A program made the translations under genes and the position numbers. The notes beneath the pieces are model-generated. The model ran no database searches and had not been told where the DNA came from. It worked only from the letters and a program-made list of their open reading frames with translations. Shown in pieces: positions 36,162 to 44,952 of a stretch of 64,000 bases of DNA. The stretch lies in contig CAKSZX010000001.1 in NCBI GenBank assembly GCA_934526065.1, forward strand, positions 124,001 to 188,000. The letters run 5' to 3'. The stretch's first letter is position 1; the number at the start of each line of letters is the position of its first letter. The stretch is from an uncultured Oscillospiraceae bacterium (GTDB lineage: Bacteria > Bacillota > Clostridia > Oscillospirales > Ruminococcaceae).

Positions 36162-37430
36162 TTATGCGTAAATCAGCCAAATAAGCACATAGCCTGCGAC
36201 AACCGCAACAAGGGTAAATGGCACGCCGATGCGCATAAATTGACCGGCGGAAATTTCGTAACCCTCTTTTTTCAATATGCCCCCTGCGGCTATGTTTGCG
36301 CTGGCGCCTACCGGGGTTATGTTGCCCCCAAGGGTAGCCCCTGCCAAAAGGCCGAAGTAAAGCAATGTAGGTTCAAGACCCAGCTGGGCGGAAATTCCGC
36401 TTACAACCGGCAGCATTGTGGCAACATAGGGAATGTTGTCAATAAATGCAGAAACCAACACAGAGAACCAAACCAAAATCGTGTATATCTTAAATAGATT
36501 ATCGCCTGCCATGTTAACAAACGCATTGCTTATATCGTTTATTAAACCTACATTTGTAACAGCCTGAATAATCACAAACAAACCCGATAAAAGCAAAAGT
36601 GTATCAAAATCAATAGCCAAAACAGCGTCATGGCCTGTGGCAACAGGTTCGTCTCTGCCTACTTCATATCTCAAAACGGCAATAAAGAAAAACACACATA
36701 TCAATCCGTTTGTCAAAGCCGGTTTATTCGGTATAAATGATGCAATTACAAGGGATATAACCGTTGCCAGCAGTGCGTAGGTTGGCATAAAGTCGGTTAC
36801 TTTTGTTATCTCGGTGGTTTCAATACGGTTCTTTTCTTTTCTGAAAATCCAAAACAAAATCGGTATTGTTGCAACTGCGCCGGCCTGCACAACCCAAAAC
36901 ATACCCGGCTTACCGTCGGTAACAAAAAAGTCCATAAAGTCCATACCTGCATAACCGGCGAGCAAAATACTGGTCGTATCCCCCACCAATGTGGCAGCAC
37001 CTTGCAGGTTTGATGAAACCGCCACGGTAAGCACCGTATTTACAGGGGAAACATTAAATTTTTTGGCTATTGCCAAGGCGATCGGCGCCACCATAAGCAC
37101 AGTGGCAACATTGTCTATAAAGGCGGAAACTAAACCGGAAAACAAAGCCAATGCAACAAAAATCAATTTTACGCTTTTAAGTTTGTTTACCAGCATATCC
37201 CGCACCATGGCAGGCATTTTTGATTCTATACACAAATAAACGGTGCCCATTGTGCCGGCAAGCATCATAATTACATTCCAGTCAATGGCGTTTACGGCTT
37301 CCAATGGGGAGACAACCCCTAAAATTACCATTACAACCGCTACGGCGGCCGCCGCATATTGGCGGTATTTCGGCAGGGTAAGCATTATGACATAAGTTAA
37401 AATAAACAGTGTGATAACAATAGTTTTCAT
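36162..37430 (-). CDS. Ion-transporter superfamily permease (ArsB/NhaD/CitM type)
   Basis: Membrane transporter of 422 residues with about eleven helices and two symmetry-related signatures: SGLVSAFIDNVATVLMVAPIALA with SSNLQGAATLVGDTTSILLAG, and SVLVSAFIDNIPYVATMLPVV with GATLGGNITPVGASANIAAGG. These mark the inverted-repeat IT fold shared by ArsB, NhaD and citrate carriers. The ATG at 37430 has AGAGAGGT; the open frame to 37526 runs through a Mn2+ riboswitch and is not coding. That riboswitch points to Mn2+ or another divalent-ion export, or at least a Mn-linked role; this is inference. Confidence 0.85.
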   Translation of the reverse strand: MKTIVITLFILTYVIMLTLPKYRQYAAAAVAVVMVILGVVSPLEAVNAIDWNVIMMLAGTMGTVYLCIESKMPAMVRDMLVNKLKSVKLIFVALALFSGLVSAFIDNVATVLMVAPIALAIAKKFNVSPVNTVLTVAVSSNLQGAATLVGDTTSILLAGYAGMDFMDFFVTDGKPGMFWVVQAGAVATIPILFWIFRKEKNRIETTEITKVTDFMPTYALLATVISLVIASFIPNKPALTNGLICVFFFIAVLRYEVGRDEPVATGHDAVLAIDFDTLLLLSGLFVIIQAVTNVGLINDISNAFVNMAGDNLFKIYTILVWFSVLVSAFIDNIPYVATMLPVVSGISAQLGLEPTLLYFGLLAGATLGGNITPVGASANIAAGGILKKEGYEISAGQFMRIGVPFTLVAVVAGYVLIWLIYA

Positions 37431-37454
37431 ATTTAACCTCTCTGAATTTAGCAT

Positions 37455-37576
37455 AAAAATAAGCAAGACGCTTACAGCCTTTACAGTAAAAGTCTTGCTT
37501 TTTAAACGCAGTGCGGGTGTCGCCACCGGGATGACGCAGTCTGCGTACGCCTTGCGGTGTCAGCTACTCCCTTTTA
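37455..37576 (-). promoter_or_regulatory. yybP-ykoY (Mn2+) riboswitch with terminator
   Basis: Minus strand: TAAAAG-GGAGTAGC opens the aptamer (37576-37563) and GCAAGACTTTTA closes it (ending 37487), giving P1 TAAAAG/CTTTTA and the two conserved loops of this class (GGAGTAGC and AGCAAGAC). Expression platform: AAGCAAGAC pairs with GTCTTGCTT (37461-37469) followed by ATTTTT, a terminator that uses the aptamer's 3' conserved strand. Mn2+ binding would block the terminator, an ON switch as in known members. Confidence 0.88.
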
Positions 37577-37783
37577 AATGCTATTATTCTAACAAAGACA
37601 GACCGATTTGTCAACGAAAAAGAGTGAAAAACCGTGTGAAATTCACCGAAAATTTATCGCCGAATTTTACATATTCCGGTGCAATTTGTTTCGCCGATAT
37701 GGCGTGGGACAGAAAACCGGATATAAAAATATTGCAAAAATTTAGGGAATATCCTTGTTTTCTGTTACAAAATTGCCGATTTT

Positions 37784-37812
37784 TTGACATGAAAAAAATT
37801 AAATGTTATAAT
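37784..37812 (+). promoter_or_regulatory. Consensus promoter of the 3D-domain protein gene
   Basis: TTGACA (37784-37789), 17-base spacer, TATAAT (37807-37812). The leader contains a TGCCCC/GGGGCA hairpin. Bases 37,580-37,780 hold no gene. Confidence 0.82.
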
Positions 37813-37952
37813 ATTACGATTCCGTTTTGGAAAATAAAGTATTTTGCCCCAAGGGGCAGGCGGAATTTTTGTTTACCGAGAACCGATTTTGACCAAAATC
37901 CTGTTATAGGAAAATCAAAATGCGGGCATACATTTAATAAAAAGGAGATTAT

Positions 37953-39002
37953 ATGCGAAAAGAAAAACAGAACTTTTGGCAGCGGCTGAAAGGCGCAAAG
38001 ATGAGAATTTTGTTCTCTCTGGGATATTTTGCACTTTTAACAGCTTCTGCGACTGCTTTGTTCTTCCTCGTAAATATCGTTCGAGTATCGGCAGACGGCG
38101 AAAGCCGGGTTATCCTCACCACATTTGACGACCGTGATAAGTTGTTGCGGCTTGCAAATGTCAGCGTAGAGGATGGCGACAAGGTATACGCCACCGATAT
38201 GGCGGACAATTTTAGGGATATTACGGTCAGACGAAGTTTTACCGTGCCTGTTACGGCAGACGGAGAAACCGTAGAAGCAAGAATTGTTGAGGGCACAGTG
38301 GAAGATTGCCTTGCGGCAGCAGGAGTCACTTTGGGGGAACACGATTTTACCGATCCAAGTCTTGACCGGATTGTAAAGGAAGGAGACTCCATAAGAGTTT
38401 ACCGTGTGGAATACCGTGATACATCTTATGAAGAAACCATACCATACGAAACGGTTTATCGCAAAAGCAGTTTGTTATATAGGAGAAAAAATAAAAGCTA
38501 CACCATGCAGGATGGCAAAAACGGCACCAATCTTGTGACATACCGTGAAAGGTATGTTGACGGAGAGCAGGAGTACGCCCTTGTCAGCAAGATTGAGGTT
38601 CTTGAAAAACCCACGAACGCAGAGGTGCTTGTTTACGGTGCCGGTGCGCCGGTGTCTGATTTAACCGGCCCTAACGGCGAAAGCGGCAGCCGGGGTGTTC
38701 CGGGTGGATATTCAAGAATGTACACCATGTCCGCAACGGGATATTCGGCAAAATCCGGCAAAGGTGCATCAAGACTGGGGCTTTACTACGGCACAGTTGC
38801 CGTAAATCCAAATCTTATACCTTACGGCACAAAAATGTATATTGCCAGCCCTGACGGGAAGTTTGTCTACGGCTGGGCAATAGCCACGGACACCGGTTCA
38901 AGCCTTATGGAAAATCCAAATAACATTGATCTTTTCTACGAAACATACACCGAAAGCCTGCTTAACGGCAGAATAACGGTAAATGTGTATGTTTACGGAT
39001 GA
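37953..39002 (+). CDS. DUF348/G5/3D-domain cell-wall protein
   Basis: 349 residues: membrane anchor or uncleaved signal near residues 19-45, two DUF348 ubiquitin-like units (VSVEDGDKVYATDM; GVTLGEHDFTDPSLDRIVKEGDSIRVYRV), a G5 domain (ETIPYETVYRKSSLLYRRKN ... SKIEVLEKP), and a C-terminal 3D domain (TGYSAKSGKG, AVNPNLIPYGTKMYI, AIATDTGSS, NNIDLFY) with three conserved Asp residues. This is the YabE/Rpf-analogue architecture involved in peptidoglycan cutting and spore or cell growth. AAGGAG before the ATG. Confidence 0.92.
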   Translation: MRKEKQNFWQRLKGAKMRILFSLGYFALLTASATALFFLVNIVRVSADGESRVILTTFDDRDKLLRLANVSVEDGDKVYATDMADNFRDITVRRSFTVPVTADGETVEARIVEGTVEDCLAAAGVTLGEHDFTDPSLDRIVKEGDSIRVYRVEYRDTSYEETIPYETVYRKSSLLYRRKNKSYTMQDGKNGTNLVTYRERYVDGEQEYALVSKIEVLEKPTNAEVLVYGAGAPVSDLTGPNGESGSRGVPGGYSRMYTMSATGYSAKSGKGASRLGLYYGTVAVNPNLIPYGTKMYIASPDGKFVYGWAIATDTGSSLMENPNNIDLFYETYTESLLNGRITVNVYVYG

Positions 39003-39008
39003 TAAATT

Positions 39009-39041
39009 TTACACTCGGTTTTAAACCGGGTGTATTTTTTA
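39009..39041 (+). terminator. Terminator of the 3D-domain protein gene
   Basis: ACAC(T)CGGTTT/AAACCGGGTGT hairpin followed by ATTTTTT. Confidence 0.85.
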
Positions 39042-39111
39042 TGTAATAAAGCCTGCGACAAGCTCATATCTATTTAAAAAAGGCAGAAGCCGAAGGTGAT
39101 GTGGGTGAGTT

Positions 39112-39393
39112 ATGGATAATCTGTTTATTGATTTAGGGGTAGCAAGGCGGCAGGCTGTGGGCAGATATGTGGCGGAAACCGGGGCGACGGTAAGGCAGGC
39201 GGCAAAGATTTTCGGCATATCGAAAAGCACGGCTCACAAAGATTTAACTGTGAGATTGAAAAGCGAAAACGCCGAACTGTATGCCCGGGTGCAAAAAGTA
39301 CTGGATAAAAACAAAAGCGAGCGACATTTAAGGGGCGGCCTTGCCACAAAGTACAAATATATGTGCAAAAGAGCAATGAAAGAAAAGAAATAA
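39112..39393 (+). CDS. spoIIID: Sporulation transcriptional regulator SpoIIID
   Basis: 93 residues matching SpoIIID along the length: RYVAETGATVRQAAKIFGISKSTAHKDLT (HTH) and ERHLRGGLATKYKYM. In B. subtilis it acts in the mother cell to tune SigE-dependent genes. The presence of this gene is the best evidence in the window for endospore formation. GGGTGAG precedes the ATG. A CATATCTA stretch near 39065 resembles a SigE -10 element, but the -35 is poor. Confidence 0.93.
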   Translation: MDNLFIDLGVARRQAVGRYVAETGATVRQAAKIFGISKSTAHKDLTVRLKSENAELYARVQKVLDKNKSERHLRGGLATKYKYMCKRAMKEKK

Positions 39394-39418
39394 GATTTAT
39401 AATTATACATAATTACAC

Positions 39419-39447
39419 TTGATATATAGGTAAAAGAGGTATATACT
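39419..39447 (+). promoter_or_regulatory. Promoter of the M20 amidohydrolase gene
   Basis: TTGATA (39419-39424), 17-base spacer, TATACT (39442-39447). Confidence 0.6.
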
Positions 39448-39523
39448 TGTAACAATCAAAGATATTTATAAAACGGCGTGAAATGCCGTTTCAAAATTAC
39501 AGGCTATATGCCGGGAGGTAATT

Positions 39524-40966
39524 ATGTCAGATTACAAAAAATTATTCGGCGCCATTGACGGAATAGAGGATATTATATCCGCCGTAAACGACGAAGTATG
39601 GGAATATGCCGAGGTCTATTTTCAGGAAACCAAGTCCGCTGCGGCTCTTATGAGAGTAGCGGAAAAATTCGGCTTTGAAAGCAAGGCGGGTATCGCAGGT
39701 ATACCTACCGCATTTTACAGCAAATGGGGTACAAAGGGACCTAAAATCGGCTTTTTGGCAGAATATGACGCCCTTGACGCTTTAAATCAAAAGTGCGGCG
39801 TTGCGGTTAAGCAGGCCAGCGACGGCCACACCGAAGGGGATCCGGGTCACGGCTGCGGACACAACAGCTTAGGCTCCGGGGCTTTGGCGGCTTCTATCGG
39901 CCTTAAAAAATACTGCGAAGAAAACGGTGTTGACGCACAGATTTATTTCTTCGGTTGCCCTGCTGAAGAAAACGGCAGCGGCAAGGTGTTCATGGCTCGT
40001 GACGGCTACTTTAACGATATGGACATCTGTATCACATGGCACCCGGGTAGCTCAAACGAAGTTGTAGGTGTAAGCTCCCTTGCCTGCATAAGCGTTAAGT
40101 ACAAGTTCCACGGCGTGCGGAGCCATGCGGCTGCTGTGCCTTACCTTGGCAGAAGCGCCCTTGACGCCTGCGAAATTATGAATGTGGGTGTAAACTATCT
40201 CCGTGAACACATAATCCCTGAGGCAAGAGTGCATTATTCATATCTTGATGCAGGCGGAACAGCACCGAATGTTGTACAAAGCTATGCTTGCACATACTAT
40301 TTTGTTCGTGCACCTAAGGTAAAACAGGCTCTTGAAATTTTGGAAAGAGTTGATAACATAGCAAAAGGTGCCGCAATGATTACCGGCACAACCGTGGAAA
40401 TTATTCACATGGACGGCCTTGCGGACTATGTGCCAAACAAGGTTTTGTCACAGGTAATGGCGGACAGCTTTAAGGAAGTCGGTTTGCCGGAATACACCGA
40501 AGATGAAAAGAAACTTGCCAAGGCCTACGCACGGACAATTCCTCGGGAAGATATGGCAAATGCCAAGGCTGACATAAGCAAAAAGACAGGGGTTGATGTT
40601 GAACACTACGAAAAGATTGACATTGACGATACGATTGCCCCATATGTACATAATCCTGACTTCCACAGCCCGGGCTCAACGGATGTAGGCGATGTAAGCT
40701 ACTGTGCACCTACTGCTCAGTGTCATGTTGCCACAGTTGTAATCGGTACACCGGGTCACTCATGGCAGATGACAGGTCAAGGCGCAACAAGCTATTGCCA
40801 CAAAGGCGTAATTACAGCCGCCAAAGTAATGGCTCTCACTGCTTTGAAGTGCATTGAAAATCCTGAAATTATTGAGAAAGCCAAGGCAGAATACCACAAG
40901 GACTGCCCGGACGGTTACATCTGTCCGACAGCTCCGGACTTTATGCCGGATTTAGGTCAGTATTGA
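39524..40966 (+). CDS. M20-family amidohydrolase (AbgB-like)
   Basis: 480 residues of the M20D metallopeptidase/amidohydrolase type, close to p-aminobenzoyl-glutamate hydrolase subunit B. Metal site GHGCGHNSLG, FGCPAEENGSGK, and ITWHPG are present, with the dimerisation insert (VRSHAAAVPYLGRSALDAC) and the late HSWQMTGQG segment. GGGAGGT precedes the ATG. It likely cleaves an amide in an N-acyl amino acid or folate breakdown product; the true substrate is unknown and the usual abgA or abgT partners are not adjacent. Confidence 0.88.
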   Translation: MSDYKKLFGAIDGIEDIISAVNDEVWEYAEVYFQETKSAAALMRVAEKFGFESKAGIAGIPTAFYSKWGTKGPKIGFLAEYDALDALNQKCGVAVKQASDGHTEGDPGHGCGHNSLGSGALAASIGLKKYCEENGVDAQIYFFGCPAEENGSGKVFMARDGYFNDMDICITWHPGSSNEVVGVSSLACISVKYKFHGVRSHAAAVPYLGRSALDACEIMNVGVNYLREHIIPEARVHYSYLDAGGTAPNVVQSYACTYYFVRAPKVKQALEILERVDNIAKGAAMITGTTVEIIHMDGLADYVPNKVLSQVMADSFKEVGLPEYTEDEKKLAKAYARTIPREDMANAKADISKKTGVDVEHYEKIDIDDTIAPYVHNPDFHSPGSTDVGDVSYCAPTAQCHVATVVIGTPGHSWQMTGQGATSYCHKGVITAAKVMALTALKCIENPEIIEKAKAEYHKDCPDGYICPTAPDFMPDLGQY

Positions 40967-40981
40967 TTAAATAACTCAAAT

Positions 40982-41019
40982 AAAAAAGAAGAAAGTTCGA
41001 TTGAACTTTCTTCTTTTTG
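40982..41019 (+). terminator. Terminator of the M20 gene
   Basis: AAAAAGAAGAAAGTTC-gatt-GAACTTTCTTCTTTTT, 16-bp stem; can work in both directions. Confidence 0.88.
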
Positions 41020-41051
41020 TTATATAAATATATTTGATATTTGCCGGTTGT

Positions 41052-42206
41052 TTATATTCCGTACCGAATATATGTGATTTTGCCGTTATCCGTGTAAACT
41101 TTCGGCACACGCTTTGCAACGGCACACATAAGTTCATGGGGAATGGTCATAATTTTTTTGGCTGTTTCCGTGTAAGATATTTCGCCGTCGCCGCCGAAAA
41201 TCGTTATTTCGTCCCCGGCTTTAACATCGGCACCGGTAATGTCAATCATAAATTGATCCATACATATATTGCCTATAATCGGATACAGCCTGCCGTTTAT
41301 TTCAACATTATGGCCTGCCGCAGTCAAAAGTCTCGGTATGCCGTCGGCATATCCTGCGGCGGCAGTGGCAATTTTTCTTTCCCCTTGGGCTGTATATTTT
41401 ATACCATAACCTACCTTTGCACCGTCCTTTATGGTTTTAACATGGGTCACAACGGTTTTTAACTTCATGGCAGGTTTAATTTCAGGCAAAATCACCCGGT
41501 CTGACGGTTGCCGACCGTACAAAACTATACCTGCGCGCATAAGGTTAAAACCTGCGTCTAATTTTCTTGCAATTCCTGCGGAATTTTGTCCGTGAAAGTA
41601 TTTTATGTTAAAACCCCGGTTTTCAAGGGCTGTTTTAGCCTCGGCGTACAAATCAAGCCGCCTTTGGGTGTATATAAGGCTTTCTTCGTCAACGCTGTCT
41701 GCCACGGCAAAATGGGTAAACAAACCTGTAAAGCGCAGGTTAGGCAAGTTTCTTAAAGACTTCATATCTGCAACTGCCTGCTCTTTGTCATTTACCATAT
41801 CAAAACCCAGCCTGCCCATGCCGGTATCTATCTTTATGTGGCAGTCGATGGGGTACAGGGCGTTGTCGTTCAGTTTTGTGGCGTATTCAAGGCTGAAAAC
41901 CGTTTGGGTTAAATTGTTTTTAAAAAGCTCGTGAGCCTTTGTAGGCTCTGTGTACCCTAAAATCAAAATCGGTTTCGTTATGCCGCTTTTACGCAGTTCC
42001 ATAGCCTCGCCGAAAGATGACACACAAAAGCCGAAACAACCTAATTCGCTGTAAATCTTAGCCACATATTTTGCACCGTGGCCGTAAGCGTCAGCCTTTA
42101 TCACGGTGTAAAAGGGTCTGTCGAATGTGTCCTTTATTAAATTGTAGTTATGTTTAAGGGCGTTTATGTCTATCTCTGCCCAGCAGTGCTTTTCTGTAAG
42201 TTCCAT
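41052..42206 (-). CDS. alr: Alanine racemase
   Basis: PLP enzyme making D-alanine for peptidoglycan. 384 residues with the PLP Lys in YTVIKADAYGHG, DTGMGRLGF, the catalytic Tyr in VGYGIKYTA, and NICMDQFMIDIT. AAAGGAT before the ATG. It lies six bases after the TtcA-like gene and is cotranscribed with it. Function is clear by motif; whether it is the only racemase cannot be told. Confidence 0.95.
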   Translation of the reverse strand: MELTEKHCWAEIDINALKHNYNLIKDTFDRPFYTVIKADAYGHGAKYVAKIYSELGCFGFCVSSFGEAMELRKSGITKPILILGYTEPTKAHELFKNNLTQTVFSLEYATKLNDNALYPIDCHIKIDTGMGRLGFDMVNDKEQAVADMKSLRNLPNLRFTGLFTHFAVADSVDEESLIYTQRRLDLYAEAKTALENRGFNIKYFHGQNSAGIARKLDAGFNLMRAGIVLYGRQPSDRVILPEIKPAMKLKTVVTHVKTIKDGAKVGYGIKYTAQGERKIATAAAGYADGIPRLLTAAGHNVEINGRLYPIIGNICMDQFMIDITGADVKAGDEITIFGGDGEISYTETAKKIMTIPHELMCAVAKRVPKVYTDNGKITYIRYGI

Positions 42207-42212
42207 GTTAAT

Positions 42213-42968
42213 TTATCCTTTATTGCGCCGGTTTGTGTTTTTAATGCCCCATCCGTCCAAATCTTTTTTCTGGAAGGCATTAAGGCTCTTTTGTCTGAAA
42301 GAAGGGTCGGTTTTACATCTTTCGGATACAAAATTCTTCATATTTTGCCTGTTTGTAACCCCGTCCATAGGGCAGGTTGATTTAACAATCGGTGCTTTGG
42401 TTTCTCGCATCGCATTTATTACATCACTTTCCCAGGCAAGGCACATCGGCCTTAACATTGTAATATCTTTTCTTGAAAGATATGTGACAGGGGAGAATGT
42501 ACCTATTCTGCCCTCGTTCCAAAGGTTCATATAAAATGTTTCTATTGCATCGTCAAGATGATGCCCCAAGGCGATTTTATTACAGCCCAACTCCTTTGTC
42601 AGGTCGTGTAATGCCCCACGGCGCATGCGAGCGCAGAGGGAACAAGGGTTTTCTTCCTTGCGCACATCAAATATAATCGAGCCTATATCCGTGCGCTTTA
42701 TGATGTACTCAACCCCCCGATCGGCAAAAAGTTTTTCAAGAACCGAATAGTCCGTTTCCTTGCCGGAAAATTGGCAATCCAAGGTTACGGCTACAATGTC
42801 AAATTTAACATCCATATACTTGCGCAGTTGCGCAAGGGCAAGGGTGAGCATAACGCTGTCCTTGCCGCCGGAAACGCCTATGGCTATCTTATCTCCGTCC
42901 TGTATCATATTGTATTGTGTTATGCCCTTGCGAACAAGGCCGCAAAGGCGTTGAAAATACCGTGGCAT
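42213..42968 (-). CDS. TtcA-like PP-loop tRNA 2-thiolation protein
   Basis: 251 residues of the TtcA/TtuA family, which thiolates a tRNA base with an ATP-activated intermediate. ATP-pyrophosphatase loop IGVSGGKDSVMLTLAL, iron-sulfur CxxC NPCSLCARMRRG, and GHHLDDAIETFYMNL are present, as is the third Cys in KSTCPMDGV. I start at 42968, six bases after AGAGGT; the ATG two codons earlier touches that site. First gene of the pair with alr. Confidence 0.88.
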   Translation of the reverse strand: MPRYFQRLCGLVRKGITQYNMIQDGDKIAIGVSGGKDSVMLTLALAQLRKYMDVKFDIVAVTLDCQFSGKETDYSVLEKLFADRGVEYIIKRTDIGSIIFDVRKEENPCSLCARMRRGALHDLTKELGCNKIALGHHLDDAIETFYMNLWNEGRIGTFSPVTYLSRKDITMLRPMCLAWESDVINAMRETKAPIVKSTCPMDGVTNRQNMKNFVSERCKTDPSFRQKSLNAFQKKDLDGWGIKNTNRRNKG

Positions 42969-43150
42969 AAACATACCTCTTTACATTGTTTTAGGTTAAT
43001 TATTATAAAGTATAAGACATTTGCACCGATAAAACAAGAGGTTTTTACAGCAATTTAAAATTGCAAATTGAGAAAATAAGAGAAAAACATATGAAAACAA
43101 GAGAAAACAAGAGATAATCAAAATTTGATTAAAATTTTTGCGAAAAATCA

Positions 43151-43200
43151 TTGACTTTTGCCGGGATAAATGATATATTGTTTAAGCACTTTGAAAGTGC
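43151..43200 (+). promoter_or_regulatory. Promoter and leader hairpin of rplM-rpsI
   Basis: TTGACT (43151-43156), 17-base spacer, TATATT (43174-43179); then a GCACTT-tga-AAGTGC hairpin (43186-43200) at the start of the transcript, placed like an L13 autoregulatory leader. The 270-base gap before it has a purine-rich direct repeat (AAAACAAGAG near 43,093 and 43,105). Confidence 0.6.
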
Positions 43201-43246
43201 CTTTAATTTTGTAAAATATTGAGATAAAATTTATCAGGAGGAAATT

Positions 43247-43675
43247 ATGAGTACTACACTTTTAAAACCTGAGACAGTAGAACGCAAATGGTATGTTATT
43301 GACGCTGCCGGCAAACCGCTTGGCCGTGTTGCCGTTGTTGCCGCTAACCTTCTCAGAGGTAAAAACAAAGTAACTTACACACCTAATGTTGACTGCGGCG
43401 ACCACGTTGTTATCATCAACTGTGACAAAGCTGTTCTCACAGGTAAGAAATTGGAACAGAAATTCTACCACCACCACACAGGCTGGATCGGCGGTTTGAA
43501 GAGCGTTAATTACAAAACTTTGATGGCTACAAAGTCAGACAAGGCTATGGAATTGGCTGTTAAGGGTATGTTGCCAAACAACAAGCTCGGTGACAAGGCT
43601 TTGACAAGACTTAGAACATACAAGGGCGCTGCTCACAACAACCGGGCTCAGAAACCTGAGACAGTTGAACTTTAA
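43247..43675 (+). CDS. rplM: 50S ribosomal protein L13
   Basis: 142 residues: KPETVERKWYVIDAAGKPLGRVA, CGDHVVIINCDKAVLTGKK, and GMLPNNKLGDKALTRLRTYKGAAHNN are standard L13. CAGGAGG before the ATG. First gene of the rplM-rpsI operon. Confidence 0.98.
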   Translation: MSTTLLKPETVERKWYVIDAAGKPLGRVAVVAANLLRGKNKVTYTPNVDCGDHVVIINCDKAVLTGKKLEQKFYHHHTGWIGGLKSVNYKTLMATKSDKAMELAVKGMLPNNKLGDKALTRLRTYKGAAHNNRAQKPETVEL

Positions 43676-43695
43676 TTTTACGGAGGGATAAAATA

Positions 43696-44094
43696 ATGTA
43701 CGAAACAAAAGCATATTTTTACGGCACAGGCCGTCGTAAATCTTCCGTTGCAAGAGTTAGAGTTTACAGCGGTGACGGCAAAATCACAATCAACGGCAGA
43801 GACATTGACGATTACTTCGGTCTTGAAACATTGAAGCTTATCGTTCGTCAGCCGGTTACACTTACAGGCACACAGGACAAGTTCGACATCGTTGTTAACG
43901 TAACAGGCGGCGGTGTTTCAGGTCAGGCCGGCGCTATCAGACACGGTCTTTCAAGAGCTTTGCTCCAGTATGACGAAAACCTTCGTCCTCAGCTTAAAAA
44001 AGCAGGTTTCTTGACAAGAGACCCAAGAATGAAGGAAAGAAAGAAGTACGGCTTGAAAGCTGCTCGTCGTGCTCCACAGTTCTCAAAGAGATAA
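43696..44094 (+). CDS. rpsI: 30S ribosomal protein S9
   Basis: 132 residues: FYGTGRRKSSVARVRVYSGDG, GGGVSGQAGAIRHGLSRALL, DPRMKERKKYGLKAARRAPQFSKR. The invariant C-terminal SKR-stop lies inside the 13-bp integration repeat of the provirus, so the last codons are supplied by attL and the protein is unchanged. CGGAGGG site. Confidence 0.98.
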   Translation: MYETKAYFYGTGRRKSSVARVRVYSGDGKITINGRDIDDYFGLETLKLIVRQPVTLTGTQDKFDIVVNVTGGGVSGQAGAIRHGLSRALLQYDENLRPQLKKAGFLTRDPRMKERKKYGLKAARRAPQFSKR

Positions 44095-44095
44095 T
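44083..44095 (+). repeat. attL core repeat at rpsI 3' end
   Basis: TCAAAGAGATAAT, identical to 52204-52216. It covers the last three sense codons and stop of rpsI. Confidence 0.88.
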
Positions 44096-44116
44096 AAGAA
44101 GAAAATTGATTTTAAG

Positions 44117-44143
44117 AAAACCCCGAATTTTCGGGGTTTTTTT
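44117..44143 (+). terminator. Terminator after rpsI (inside the element)
   Basis: AAAACCCCGA/TCGGGGTTTTTTT. As it lies inside the att repeats, the element supplies the terminator now used by rplM-rpsI. Confidence 0.9.
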
Positions 44144-44179
44144 AATGCTAAATTTTATAAAATTATATAATATAGACCA

Positions 44180-44198
44180 TATAGACACATTAGAGACA
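44180..44198 (+). repeat. Left copy of a 19-bp element-end repeat
   Basis: TATAGACACATTAGAGACA, identical to 52143-52161, same orientation. A further TTAGAGACAC follows at 44201. Candidate integrase arm-type sites. Confidence 0.75.
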
Positions 44199-44211
44199 TA
44201 TTAGAGACACA

Positions 44212-44952
44212 CTAAGAAACATTTTTTAATTCCCTTTTAATACGGCTAATAGTAGAAAGAGAACAACCCAAAATATTAGATAATTCAGCTCGGCTTAATT
44301 CGAGATTATTTTTAATAATATCAATTTGTAATTGTTTATTATCTTTAAAACCTCTTTTATCAGCTTTTTTTTGATTTTGTTTTATTGTATTTAATTTAAT
44401 TTGTTCTTTAACTTTTTCTTCAGTATAATAAGCATAAGAATTATTAATATCAATTTCGGTAAAATCTAACCAACTCGCGATCTTAGTATTACGCATTAAT
44501 TTATAATCATGATTATAAACATCTTCAACAATAATAGTTAATTCATCATAAAATGAATCGGTAAAATATTTTTTTAAATATTCTATACAATCATTTTCAG
44601 TTAATAACATTTTTTTTAAATATACAGAATTAATAAAAGCAAATTTATGTCTATAACCAAAAATATTACCACCACGGCGGACAAAATAATTATGTAAATC
44701 ATATACAATATTTTTATAACGCCATTTAGGATCTTTTTCTAATGTTATATAAGATAAATTAAAATCTATATTTTCATATATAATATTATCTTTCTTTTCT
44801 TTTTTAGGCTTATTAACGCTAAATTTAGTATTCAAATTATCATCAATAGATATATTAGATTTATTTTTTTTACGAGTTTCAACAGCTTTTTTAGCAGTTT
44901 CAGAACGATTATTTTTTATATATTCATCAACAATAGATTGAGAATTTAAAAA
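44212..44952 (-). CDS. C-terminal part of the split primase/replication protein, with HTH
   Basis: Reading frame downstream of the T7 run. It is open from about base 44,975 and carries on the upstream gene in the -1 frame: FFLNSQSIVDEYIKN follows the last Phe residues of the first part. The only start inside is a TTG at 44835 with no ribosome binding site, so independent translation is unlikely. The end (LELSRAELSNILGCSLSTISRIKREL) is a helix-turn-helix; a Lys-rich stretch (KKEKKDN) lies in the middle. The whole product would be ~502 residues. Either programmed -1 slippage on TTT-TAA, a single-base sequence error or inactivation explains it. Confidence 0.6.
   Translation of the reverse strand, partial: FLNSQSIVDEYIKNNRSETAKKAVETRKKNKSNISIDDNLNTKFSVNKPKKEKKDNIIYENIDFNLSYITLEKDPKWRYKNIVYDLHNYFVRRGGNIFGYRHKFAFINSVYLKKMLLTENDCIEYLKKYFTDSFYDELTIIVEDVYNHDYKLMRNTKIASWLDFTEIDINNSYAYYTEEKVKEQIKLNTIKQNQKKADKRGFKDNKQLQIDIIKNNLELSRAELSNILGCSLSTISRIKRELKNVS

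Noticed and set aside
37431..37989. Frames reading through the Mn2+ riboswitch on both strands
   Set aside because: The region is explained by the aptamer, terminator and a consensus promoter; no binding sites fit these frames.
43060..43125. Purine-rich AAAACAAGAG repeats as a functional array
   Set aside because: Only two or three short copies in low-complexity sequence upstream of the rplM promoter; likely chance or slippage.
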